47,044 nucleotides of DNA from assembly GCA_903836465.1 (NCBI GenBank), contig CAILRB010000008.1:1-47044 (forward strand), read 5' to 3'. Position 1 is the stretch's first letter. Every line of letters begins with the position of its first letter. Origin of the DNA: an uncultured Chlorobiaceae bacterium (GTDB lineage Bacteria; Bacteroidota; Chlorobiia; Chlorobiales; Chlorobiaceae). Positions 15,434 to 24,400 of the stretch are shown in pieces. The notes beneath the pieces are model-generated. The model had not been told where the DNA came from, made no database searches, and saw only the letters and a program-made list of their open reading frames with translations. The position numbers were made by a program, and so were the translations under genes.

Positions 15434-16795
15434 ATGAAAATAGCAATTTTCGGCGCTGGAGTTGCAGGCCTGAGCGCAGCAGTGGAACTTGTCGATCGGG
15501 GACACTCGGTAGAGATCTATGAAAAACGCAAAATACTTGGCGGCAAGGTTTCTGTCTGGAAAGACAGTGATGGCGACTCCATAGAATCAGGGTTGCATAT
15601 CGTGTTCGGAGGCTATGAACAGCTCCAGAACTATATGAAACGGGTCGGTGCAGAAAATAACTATCAATGGAAAGAGCACGCGCTTATCTACGCCGAAGAG
15701 AACGGCAGACAATCTGTTTTCAGAAAAGCCAACCTTCCCAGTCCCTGGGCTGAAGTGGTTGGAGGCATGCGAACCGATTTGCTCACGTTCTGGGACAAAA
15801 TTTCGCTGGTCAAAGGGCTCTATCCTGCCATTACCGGCAATGAGGCCTATTTCCGCAGTCAGGACTCTATGACCTATTCGGAATGGCATCGACGAAAAGG
15901 AGCTTCGGAGCATTCATTGCAGAGGCTGTGGAGGGCCATTGCACTTGCCATGAATTTCATTGAGCCCAACGTCATCAGCGCCCGGCCAATGATCACCATT
16001 TTCAACTATTTCGGCTTAAATTATACAGCAACAAAATTTGCATTTTTCACCAAAAACCCTGGCGATTCGATGATTGAGCCAATGCGGCAGTATATCCAGA
16101 GCAAGGGGGGACGCATTTTTGTTGATGCGAAACTGAATCGGTTTGAGCTGAACAGTGATGACTCCATCAAAGAAGCCGTTCTTAAGGATGGTCATAAAAT
16201 TGAGGCTGATGCCTATATTTCAGCCCTGCCCGTTCACAACATCAAAAAAATTCTGCCCGTTCAGTGGTTGACTCACAAGTATTTCCGAAACCTGCATGAA
16301 TTTGTCGGCAGTCCGGTAGCAAACTGCCAACTCTGGTTTGACCGGAAAATTACCGATACCGACAATCTCATGTTTTCACAAGGCACCATATTTGCTACCT
16401 TTGCCGATGTCTCCATCACCTGTTCGGAGGATTTCCAGAAGGGCATGGGCACTGCAACTGGAGGAAGTGTCATGAGTCTGGTGCTTGCTCCGGCACACCA
16501 GCTTATGGATATGCCCAATGAAATCATAACTGAGCTTATCATCAAAGACCTCCATGATCGTTTTCCGAAATCCCGCGAGGCCAAACTGCTGAAATCAACG
16601 ATTGTCAAAATTCCCCAGTCAGTTTACAAAGCTGTGCCGGATGTCGACAAATGCCGTCCTGACCAGATCAGCCCCATCAAAAACTTTTTTCTCGCTGGAG
16701 ATTATACCGATCAGCACTATCTGGCCTCAATGGAGGGAGCTGCGCTGAGCGGCAAGCTGGTAGCTGAAAAGCTTCTCAGCAGATTCGGAAATTAA
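15434..16795 (+). CDS. crtQ: Carotene desaturase CrtQ (zeta-carotene desaturase, plant/cyanobacterial type)
   Basis: A FAD-dependent desaturase of the CrtP/CrtQ group in carotenoid synthesis (zeta-carotene towards lycopene), needed for chlorosome carotenoids. It has 453 aa. The N-terminal dinucleotide motif GAGVAGLSAAVELVDRG (7-23) and the downstream YEKRKILGGKV are typical, and the C-terminal FFLAGDYTDQHYLASMEGA is the second FAD-contact signature of these desaturases. Assignment to CrtQ rather than CrtP rests on the genomic context (beside the Lrp-glnN operon, as I remember for CrtQ in Chlorobaculum tepidum). It starts an operon: arsS begins 26 bp downstream. Confidence 0.85.
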   Translation: MKIAIFGAGVAGLSAAVELVDRGHSVEIYEKRKILGGKVSVWKDSDGDSIESGLHIVFGGYEQLQNYMKRVGAENNYQWKEHALIYAEENGRQSVFRKANLPSPWAEVVGGMRTDLLTFWDKISLVKGLYPAITGNEAYFRSQDSMTYSEWHRRKGASEHSLQRLWRAIALAMNFIEPNVISARPMITIFNYFGLNYTATKFAFFTKNPGDSMIEPMRQYIQSKGGRIFVDAKLNRFELNSDDSIKEAVLKDGHKIEADAYISALPVHNIKKILPVQWLTHKYFRNLHEFVGSPVANCQLWFDRKITDTDNLMFSQGTIFATFADVSITCSEDFQKGMGTATGGSVMSLVLAPAHQLMDMPNEIITELIIKDLHDRFPKSREAKLLKSTIVKIPQSVYKAVPDVDKCRPDQISPIKNFFLAGDYTDQHYLASMEGAALSGKLVAEKLLSRFGN

Positions 16796-16821
16796 ACGCT
16801 TTCATTCACACTATACCTTTT

Positions 16822-17874
16822 ATGCACAAAAGAGAACCATTGTCTCGGCATGTGATGTTAGCTACCCCGACCGAACAGGTGAAACTGCTTGAAGAAACCG
16901 AATGTGGGATTCTGCCTTTCAGCAGCAAGCTTGACGTATCCGGACACGCACCACTCCGTTCTTCAGGAATCGATATTCTGCAGATCAACATCGGATATAC
17001 CTGTAACCTTCGCTGCCGTCATTGCCACGTCGACGCCGGACCTGAGCGTAGAGAGATGATGACCCGCCAAAACATGGAGTATTGCCTTAATGCACTCGAC
17101 AAAAGCAGTATAAAAACCGTAGATATTACGGGCGGCACCCCGGAAATTAACCCGGAATTTTACTGGTTGATTGAAAACATAAGGTCAAAAGTGCCTGATG
17201 CAGAAATTCTTGTTCGCTCAAACCTTACCCTTCTGGAGGGCAATAACCGATACAGCCATATTCCTGAGTTTCTCAAACAGCATCGGGTAACGATCATTGC
17301 TTCACTTCCCTGCACCACCAGAGAAAAAGTGGACACGATCCGGGGTGAGGGAGTCTTCGACCGCTCCATAAACGCACTGAAGCTGCTGAACAGTATCGGT
17401 TACAGTCAGGGTAAAAATGGCCTTGATCTTAATCTTGTCTATAACCCCGAAGGTCCTTTCTTGCCTGAAGATCAACAGCATCTTGAGCATGAGTTCCGGA
17501 AATTCCTGCTGGACAACTACGGCATTTTCTTCAGCCACCTCTACACGATCACCAATATGCCTATCAACCGTTTTCTCAACAATCTGCTTGAAAACGGCCA
17601 ATTCTGCGAATATATGGCGCTGCTGGAGAAAAATTTCAATTCAGAGGCAGTCCGCAACCTGATGTGCAGAAGCACTGTCTCAGTTGGATGGGATGGTACA
17701 CTCTACGATTGTGATTTCAACCAGATGCTTCATCTGCCTGTAGCAAAAGATGCACCGCAGCATATCAGTGAATTCAATGAAGAGACTCTCAAAAAGCGCC
17801 TTGTTGCTAGTGGTCAGCATTGCTACGGATGTACCGCAGGGGCCGGTTCAAGCTGTCAGGGCTCTCTGGTATGA
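16822..17874 (+). CDS. arsS: Radical SAM protein, ArsS/DUF3641 type
   Basis: A 350-aa radical SAM enzyme. C61-x3-C65-x2-C68 (CNLRCRHC) binds the catalytic [4Fe-4S] cluster; ITGGTPEINPEF is the GGE-like SAM motif. The C-terminal half has the DUF3641 Cys pattern (CRSTVSVGWDGTLYDCDFNQ and GQHCYGCTAGAGSSCQGSL). The family is named for arsenosugar biosynthesis (formation of a 5'-deoxyadenosyl-arsenic bond), but no arsM methyltransferase is seen here, so the true substrate in this organism is open. Its stop codon overlaps the start of the next gene (ATGA). Confidence 0.88.
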   Translation: MHKREPLSRHVMLATPTEQVKLLEETECGILPFSSKLDVSGHAPLRSSGIDILQINIGYTCNLRCRHCHVDAGPERREMMTRQNMEYCLNALDKSSIKTVDITGGTPEINPEFYWLIENIRSKVPDAEILVRSNLTLLEGNNRYSHIPEFLKQHRVTIIASLPCTTREKVDTIRGEGVFDRSINALKLLNSIGYSQGKNGLDLNLVYNPEGPFLPEDQQHLEHEFRKFLLDNYGIFFSHLYTITNMPINRFLNNLLENGQFCEYMALLEKNFNSEAVRNLMCRSTVSVGWDGTLYDCDFNQMLHLPVAKDAPQHISEFNEETLKKRLVASGQHCYGCTAGAGSSCQGSLV

Positions 17875-18482
17875 ACACAAGCGACCGGCAGCTCATCATT
17901 TTAAGCAAAAATCCTGAAGCGGGAATGGTCAAAACCCGCCTGGCGAAGAGCATCGGCGAAGAAAACGCCCTTGAAATCTACGAAATACTTCGCCAGCATA
18001 CCGCCCGGGTTGCAGAGAAGGTCGATGCAAAACGGGTGGTTTTTTTTTCCCGCTTTATCCCCTCTTCCGATCTTTTTTTGAACGATAATTTCAGTGCCAG
18101 ACTACAGGATGGTAATGATCTGGGCGAACGCATGCTGCAGGCCATCAAAAGCGGATTTGAAAGCGGCTTTCACCAGGTTGTGCTCATTGGAACAGACTGT
18201 TACGAGCTGATCCCGGCCATCCTTGACGATGCGTTTTCCCGCCTTGAGAGAGCTGACGCCGTTATCGGACCTGCCAAAGATGGAGGATTTTACCTCATCG
18301 GCATGAAGAGAGTGATCCCTGAACTTTTTGTTGACCGGCAGTGGAGTACCCATGACGTACTTCTGGATACTCTCGCAATACTCAAACAGCTTGACACAAC
18401 GTATGAACTGCTGGTGGAACTGTCGGATATCGACACCTTTGACGACCTGAAAAAAAGCCCTTTATGGACAAGCAAACCATAA
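17871..18482 (+). CDS. TIGR04282-type glycosyltransferase (arsenosugar-associated)
   Basis: A 203-aa member of the family annotated as arsenosugar biosynthesis glycosyltransferase 1, which has a nucleotidyl/glycosyltransferase GT-A-like fold. The N-terminal LIILSKNPEAGMVKTRLAKSIG is the nucleotide-binding signature; GTDCYELIPAILDDAF and VIGPAKDGGFYLIGM follow. Start at 17871 is set by the ATGA overlap with arsS (an open frame extends upstream to 17820). Its end overlaps the next gene by 19 bp, indicating translational coupling. Confidence 0.85.
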   Translation: MNTSDRQLIILSKNPEAGMVKTRLAKSIGEENALEIYEILRQHTARVAEKVDAKRVVFFSRFIPSSDLFLNDNFSARLQDGNDLGERMLQAIKSGFESGFHQVVLIGTDCYELIPAILDDAFSRLERADAVIGPAKDGGFYLIGMKRVIPELFVDRQWSTHDVLLDTLAILKQLDTTYELLVELSDIDTFDDLKKSPLWTSKP

Positions 18483-19156
18483 GCATCATTATTCCAACCT
18501 GTGACGAAGAGAGCGTCATCGCCTGTACGATTCAGAAACTCCTTGCCCTGACGGAGCGCTTAGAGGGAGTGGAAATCATTGTCAGTGACGCAAGTACCGA
18601 CAAGACACCCGATATACTTTCAACCTTTCCGGTAACCCTCTGCAACAGTTCAAAAGGACGTGCCATACAGATGAACAGCGGAGCACGTCATGCCAACGGT
18701 GAGATCCTCTATTTTCTGCACGCCGATACACTTCCGCCGGAAACCTTTATTGACGATATCCGTGGAGCCGTTACCTCAGGCAAAGAGGCTGGTTGCTTCA
18801 GAATGCACTTTGATGATGACCACCCTCTTATGAGCCTGTTCGGATGGTTCACACAGTTTCCCCTTATGATCTGTCGAGGAGGAGACCAGTCACTCTTTAT
18901 CACGAAAGAACTCTTTGCCGTGATTGGAGGATTCGACGAAAACCGCCTCATTATGGAAGATTACGATATTATCTCCCGGATAGAACAGGTCTCACCACTT
19001 CACATTCTCGAAACAGAGGTAACCACGTCAGCCCGCAAGTATCACCGCAACGGCATCATCCCTCTCCAGCTCAGCTTCGGAACCATTCATCTTATGTATG
19101 CACTTGGATTTACGCAAGAATCCATTATCCAGTACTACAGGGAAAATATTGTCTGA
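18464..19156 (+). CDS. TIGR04283-type family 2 glycosyltransferase
   Basis: A 230-aa GT2-fold glycosyltransferase. ISIIIPTCDEESVI (6-19) is the nucleotide-sugar binding start, EIIVSDASTDKTPDI and YFLHADTLPP carry the metal-binding acidic residues, and GGFDENRLIMEDYDI is the acceptor-side ED motif. It is the usual partner of the TIGR04282 protein and of ArsS. It forms the end of the crtQ-arsS-GT-GT operon. Confidence 0.87.
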   Translation: MDKQTISIIIPTCDEESVIACTIQKLLALTERLEGVEIIVSDASTDKTPDILSTFPVTLCNSSKGRAIQMNSGARHANGEILYFLHADTLPPETFIDDIRGAVTSGKEAGCFRMHFDDDHPLMSLFGWFTQFPLMICRGGDQSLFITKELFAVIGGFDENRLIMEDYDIISRIEQVSPLHILETEVTTSARKYHRNGIIPLQLSFGTIHLMYALGFTQESIIQYYRENIV

Positions 19157-19273
19157 GAAAAGAGAAAGAAACACTTCGCCCAAAATAGCATCAAGAGGTG
19201 ACTGGCGTTAGTAAATAAGTTGTTATATTCAAAAAAATATTTTCACTTACTTACCCTTAATCCAACCATAACT

Positions 19274-20065
19274 ATGGCAGCAGAAGAACTCAACAAACCG
19301 GCAGGGGCAGTTGTACCTGTCTCTTCGAACAATACAGATACAGGTGTCGGCAATGGAGACATGGCCCATCTGATCGGGAGCGTGGGCGCCTTGATTGATT
19401 CGACTATTGTGTCGGTTCAGGGAATCATCACCTCCGTAAGTTCCGTTACCGGGCAGCTTATTGATGGCGTTAGCTCTACCATCAATTCAGAGCCTGTACA
19501 AGGAATGATTTCGTCAGTGGGTTCCGCTACCGGGCAACTTATTGAAGGAGTTACCTCTACCATCACCGTCGAATCGGTACAGGGAGTGATCAACTCGGTG
19601 AGTTCCGCTGCCGGTCAACTGATTGACGGGGTTACCTCCACCATCAATTCAGAGCCTGTCAGGGAGATGTTCAACAACGTCACCGCCGTTCCAGGACAAC
19701 TTATTGAGGGAGTCACCTCCACGATTACATCAGGGCAAGTACAGAACTCTTTTCAGGAGCTGGGAAAATTATGGACCGGGCTTCTCGAAAACCTGAACGC
19801 CGCCGGGAGCTCAAACCAGGTTCAGAACCTTTTCAATAATGTCAGCGCCGGGCTTGGACAGCTTATGAACAATTCCTTCATGCCGGGAATGCAGGGAATG
19901 CCTGGAATGTCAGGAAATCGGTCAAAAAAAGATGTTACCGAAATCCTCTTTACACCTACGGCTCCGGTTGAAGTGATCGCTCCAAAAGTGATTCCTGTTG
20001 CTCCAGCCCCAACGAGCGCTCCAAAAGTGATTGTTGTTACTCCTGTTCAAGAGAACAAAAACTGA
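19274..20065 (+). CDS. Hypothetical 27-residue tandem repeat protein
   Basis: A 263-aa protein of unknown function. From residue 48 on it consists of five units of exactly 27 residues (VQGIITSVSSVTGQLIDGVS... pattern, conserved GQLI-GV-STI) plus a partial sixth, then a Met/Gly/Pro-rich linker (MPGMQGMPGMSG), then a Pro/Val/Ala-rich tail (PVEVIAPKVIPVAPAP). The repeats are amphipathic with no charged face, without signal peptide or clear membrane helix. They could bind a lipid surface, e.g. the chlorosome envelope or cytoplasmic membrane; this is only a guess. Start at ATG 19274 preferred; a TTG at 19220 would add 18 residues. Confidence 0.7.
   Translation: MAAEELNKPAGAVVPVSSNNTDTGVGNGDMAHLIGSVGALIDSTIVSVQGIITSVSSVTGQLIDGVSSTINSEPVQGMISSVGSATGQLIEGVTSTITVESVQGVINSVSSAAGQLIDGVTSTINSEPVREMFNNVTAVPGQLIEGVTSTITSGQVQNSFQELGKLWTGLLENLNAAGSSNQVQNLFNNVSAGLGQLMNNSFMPGMQGMPGMSGNRSKKDVTEILFTPTAPVEVIAPKVIPVAPAPTSAPKVIVVTPVQENKN
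19415..19882 (+). repeat. 81-bp tandem repeats inside the repeat protein gene
   Basis: Five in-frame 81-bp units start at 19415, 19496, 19577, 19658 and 19739; a shortened sixth starts at 19820. The first three are the closest to one another, so duplication there may be recent. Confidence 0.8.
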
Positions 20066-20081
20066 AGCACACCTCCCTTTC

Positions 20082-20143
20082 CATCATTCTGAGCGAAGTA
20101 AAAAATCCTGAAAAAAGATCAATGCTTCGCTCACTATGACAAC
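20082..20143. repeat. REP-like imperfect palindrome
   Basis: The left arm (CATTCTGAGCGAAG) and right arm (CTTCGCTCACTATGA) are imperfect inverted copies around an A-rich centre, lying between the repeat protein gene and dut, which are convergent. The words match the ATTCTGAGCGAAG palindromes that I recall as dispersed intergenic repeats in several phyla. It may also act as a terminator. Confidence 0.5.
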
Positions 20144-20168
20144 GCTCACGCTTGTTAAGGCTATTTTC

Positions 20169-20615
20169 CTACCCTTGCCCGATGCCCGTATGGCCAAATC
20201 CCCCTTCGCCTCGAACCGTGGAGGCAAGCTCTGCCACCTCCTCAAAATGCACCTGCTCAACCCGGGCCACCACCATCTGCGCAATGCGGTCGCCGTGTGA
20301 AACAGTAAACGGCTCTTTGCCATAATTGACAAGAATCACCTTGACCTCTCCCCGGTAATCCGCATCAATCGTTGCCGGAGAGTTCGGCAGTGAAATCATT
20401 GAACGCAAGGCAAGCCCGCTCCTTGGACGAAGCTGCGCCTCATAGCCTTCGGGCAGTTCAATGGCAAAACCGGAGGGAATGAGCGCTGTTGAAAACGGTG
20501 CAAGCGTCACCGGCGCTTCGAGGCAGGCAGAAATATCCATACCGGCAGCATGAGCGGTGGCATAAACAGGTAATGCTGCTTGTTTATCAAGACGAACTAT
20601 CTTTACTTTGAGCAT
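20169..20615 (-). CDS. dut: dUTP diphosphatase
   Basis: Hydrolyses dUTP to dUMP and pyrophosphate, keeping uracil out of DNA and feeding dTMP synthesis; acts as a trimer. It has 148 aa with all five motifs in order: [30 protein letters not shown] (catalytic Asp), GDRIAQMVV and the C-terminal Gly-rich [10 protein letters not shown] that closes over the substrate. It is divergent from the bshB1-type gene with a very short shared upstream region. Confidence 0.97.
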   Translation of the reverse strand: MLKVKIVRLDKQAALPVYATAHAAGMDISACLEAPVTLAPFSTALIPSGFAIELPEGYEAQLRPRSGLALRSMISLPNSPATIDADYRGEVKVILVNYGKEPFTVSHGDRIAQMVVARVEQVHFEEVAELASTVRGEGGFGHTGIGQG

Positions 20616-20683
20616 AGGTCAGAACAGGCTTGTTGATCATTGAACAGGATTTTCTATCGAATCGCAATATACTCAGAGGAAAA

Positions 20684-21418
20684 TTGAAACAATCACCAGA
20701 AACCGTCTATGCCCTTGCCTTCGGCGCCCACCCCGATGACGTTGAACTCTCATGCGGCGCCACGCTGCTGAAAATAATAGGTGAAGGACAAACCGTAGCT
20801 GTCTGCGACCTCACAAGAGGAGAAATGGGGACGCTCGGCACCCCTGAAACAAGAAAAAGAGAAGCTGAAACTGCAGCACAACTGATGGGCTACCAAAGCC
20901 GCACGACCCTCGATCTCGGCGACTCAAAACTTTTTAATACTGAAGAGAACCTTGCCGAAATCATCAAGGTCATCAGGCAATTCAGGCCACACGTTGTCTT
21001 TGCAAACGCCCCCGACGAACGTCACCCCGATCACATCAAAGCTTCAAGGCTGGTGACCGATGCCTGCTACTATGCCGGGTTACAACAACTTGCCACCAGC
21101 ATAAACGGAAATGCCCAGGAGCCCCACCGTCCCAAACATCTCCTCTACTACATCCAGTTCAAACACCTCGAACCCGACATCATCGTCGATATCTCCGAGA
21201 CCTTCGAGGCCTCCAGAAAAGGAGTACTTGCTTTCAGCACCCAGTTTTATAAAAGCGGGATAACCGAAGGCCCAAGAACACTGATTAACCGTCCCGAGTT
21301 TCTCACCGCTCTCGAAGCCCGCGCCCGCTACTTCGGAGAACAGATCGGCGTTCTTTATGGCGAAGGCTTCAAGCTTTCCTCTATTCTTGGAGTCAGGTCT
21401 TTCACCGGGACGTTTTAG
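20684..21418 (+). CDS. bshB1: BshB1-type N-acetylglucosaminyl-malate deacetylase (bacillithiol synthesis)
   Basis: A zinc-dependent LmbE-family deacetylase that removes the acetyl group from GlcNAc-malate in bacillithiol synthesis. Metal-site motifs are AFGAHPDDVELSCGATL and DERHPDH; the LTRGEMGTLGTPETRKREA segment is typical of BshB1. Green sulfur bacteria make N-methyl-bacillithiol, from memory. The frame is open from a TTG at 20630, but the TTG at 20684 is preceded by AGAGGA at the right distance and gives an N-terminus (LKQSPETVYALAFGAHPDD) close to family length (244 aa). Confidence 0.88.
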   Translation: MKQSPETVYALAFGAHPDDVELSCGATLLKIIGEGQTVAVCDLTRGEMGTLGTPETRKREAETAAQLMGYQSRTTLDLGDSKLFNTEENLAEIIKVIRQFRPHVVFANAPDERHPDHIKASRLVTDACYYAGLQQLATSINGNAQEPHRPKHLLYYIQFKHLEPDIIVDISETFEASRKGVLAFSTQFYKSGITEGPRTLINRPEFLTALEARARYFGEQIGVLYGEGFKLSSILGVRSFTGTF

Positions 21419-21462
21419 AAAACGCAGAAAAAGATCGCTGAAGCTTCATAATCCTTTCACCA

Positions 21463-24400
21463 TCACTCGCAGCCGACACAACAGATAAAGGGCACTGCAG
21501 TGAGGGGCGAGGTGCGCAGAATTCTGAAAAGCCCGAGATTTGTGCCCAGAGGATCGGGAGTCTTCTGTGCACTGTTCTCTCCAATTCTATGTATGCCGTG
21601 AGTCATCTCCTGGGCAATGGGGCTGCCAAAAAGAGCAGCAGCTTCATTCAGCAGACTATCCCTCTTCTTCATTGAGTAGTTATTGATATGTTCGTTGATC
21701 TTTGTGATCTGCCCGTAGACTTCCACGCAGAGTATACTTAATGATGAGTCGAGAGGAAGACCGTAGAGTTCGAGCATCGTCACCACATCCTTATTGTAAA
21801 AGCAGCTCCTGGCATAACGAACGCTCTCTTTTTCTCTCATCTGTAATTGGCTTAGCTCAAGCTGAAGTGCTTTGACAAGAGCGGAATTCTTTCTCCTCTT
21901 TGCATTGACGATCTTTCTCCTGAACTCAACGTCAAAGCGATGCGGCGACAACGGGGGCAGCTCGATTTCATCAAGCAAAATGTTACGATAATCGAGACCG
22001 TCTGCCTGTTTTACCTGCGCATAGAGCAGGCACCAGATAGAGGTGCGGGGCGGATCTGAGGTGACGTTTTTACCGTTATAAACGGCTGAGGCGTAGGGCG
22101 CGCTGACACAGATCTTCTTTTCGTCTCTGGTAACCATACACAACATATTAGGAGCAGGATGCTGTAATCCGCTAACCCGTAATTGCCTGCCGAAGCGACC
22201 TTGAGCTGTACTCCAGACTCTGTCGGAATGCCCATAGCGGAATTCGTAGGTGAAGAGTCCGAACAGTTCCTGGCTTTCGGGATGGAGTCCGGGAGGGGTG
22301 GGCAACAGATAAAAGTGCCTCTCCTTGTCGATCGATTTTTCCAGCTTCTGCATGGCGCCAAGCCCGGAATGTTCGTGCCCGGAAGAGGAGGTTACTGTCC
22401 TGACATATTCGGGATCAATTGGCAGAGGTGACTCATCCGGAATGTTCATAAGCTCCGGATTATTATTGCTCAACAACTGATCCGGCGCACAAGCAAGAAC
22501 CCGGCAGAAAATATCGTCATGGTCATCGTCAGGCAGCTTGTCGAATTCCAGCCAGAGGAAACGCTGACGAGGTTCGGTTGCTGAGTAGGGAACATTCCGA
22601 ACGTATGGCGACAAGGCTATGCCAGCTCCGACAAGCCTGGGAACCTGCGTCGGATTAATTGTTGTCGGAAGCAACAGAGGAACAGTTTCAAACTTGCCAT
22701 CGGAGAGCGGTTTGTTGCCGTCTGCATCGGGCCGAAGCTGCGGCTGGAGTGTGTACTGCACTTCCGCCTCATCCGGCAGCGCAGTACCGGCGGGATGCAT
22801 GTCAATGACATCAATGAAAATCACGCGTGTATACTCTCGGTGAACCTTTCCCTCCTTGCCTTGCTGGATTGCCTGGAAAGAAGCAATCCTGCGCATTTCA
22901 AGATCACCGATAGTCTCATAAGTTTTTTTCTCCAGTTTCTCACCATCTCGTCCCCAGCGTCGGCGACGCTGTACGATAACGCTGCTTGTCTCCAGTCCGT
23001 CCCACGTCCAGTCACGCTCTACACGGAGATTGGTGCAGACAAACCAATGTCCTTCAAGTTCTCTCTTGTTGGCGAAGGTGAGGCTGCTATTATCGGGGGC
23101 CATGGTATGACGGGCCATATTGCTGCACCAGAACTGCACACGCTCACCGTTCCTGGCGAGCAGTGTACTCTCCTTGCACTCCAGGTCGAGCTGCCTGGCA
23201 AGCCGCTGCACAATATCCGGCATACCCTCCTTTACCCCCTGCAATGTCTTGAAAACAATGGGATTGAGTTTGACGCTTACCGGATCAGGCTGCAGATAGA
23301 TACCCTGCAGAACCGGTGGATCGACAGTGCAAGAAAAAAGATCAACCTCGTTCCTTGAAGGCATGAAAATCTTCAGAACCGTGGTTTTTCCATAGCGGGA
23401 GTTCAGATCGGGGTTGTCGTTGAGGTTACCCCAGTAAGAGTCATCGCCTTCACACACTGCACGAAGGGTGAGGCGGATGTAACGCGCCGTTGGGAGAATT
23501 ATCTTGCCTGTCGATGCTCCGATAGTGTCGTTATGGAGCTTTGTTGTGAAAGGTTCGGCCTTTTCCGTTAAGTTCAGTTTCTTCTCATCAACATATTTAA
23601 CGGGAATCTCCACGGCATCGTTGAAAGCTTTGGGGAAGGTGCGGTACGTTTTGTAGAGCGTAACGTAGTGCTCCTGTCCATCGTCGCTGGCAAGATTGTC
23701 GAGTTGCAGCGTCTCCACCTCAACCTTGATCTCCACCTTCACAACGTCAGGATCGGCAATACCAAACGCTTCCGATTTGTTCTTGAGAATGATATCCTGC
23801 GAAGCTTTCAGTAACTCCGTGACAGGATCATGATCAGGATCAGTATATTTGCCGGTATAGACCACAGCGGGAAATCCAAGCAAGGGGCGTGCAATCATGA
23901 GCATATCCGATTCAAAATTCACGCTGTCGGTATTGAACCGGACAGCGTCACTGTTGAGGATGCGCAAGGTGTTCGGCGCGACATAACGCTTGAAGGCAAT
24001 GGTTGCAATATGGCTTTGCAGCTTATTGAGCGGATCGGCGCCAGGTTCAGGGCCACCGCTACTAATATCGCTCATGCGCACACGAAAATCGTAGCTGGTG
24101 CCGTACACAAGTTTCGTGACGGTATCGATTGCACGGTAGGTGTCGCTGACCGTCACAGGTTTGTTTATATCCTGCTCGTTGGCGTATAACTGGGCGGCCA
24201 CTTTGTCAGGCAGCACCATTGAGGCGTTGTTCCAGCTTCCAAAATAGATCGGCAGCCAATAATTAGTTCCCCCTGCACTGTCAAGCTTCGTCGGATAGAC
24301 CTGGAAAGGCAACTCTCCCTTGTATGGCCCGAACTTGATATCTTCAAGCGTCATGCTGCCGTTACTTTCAACAGCCGTCAAGCTCTCCCACGAAGCCAGA

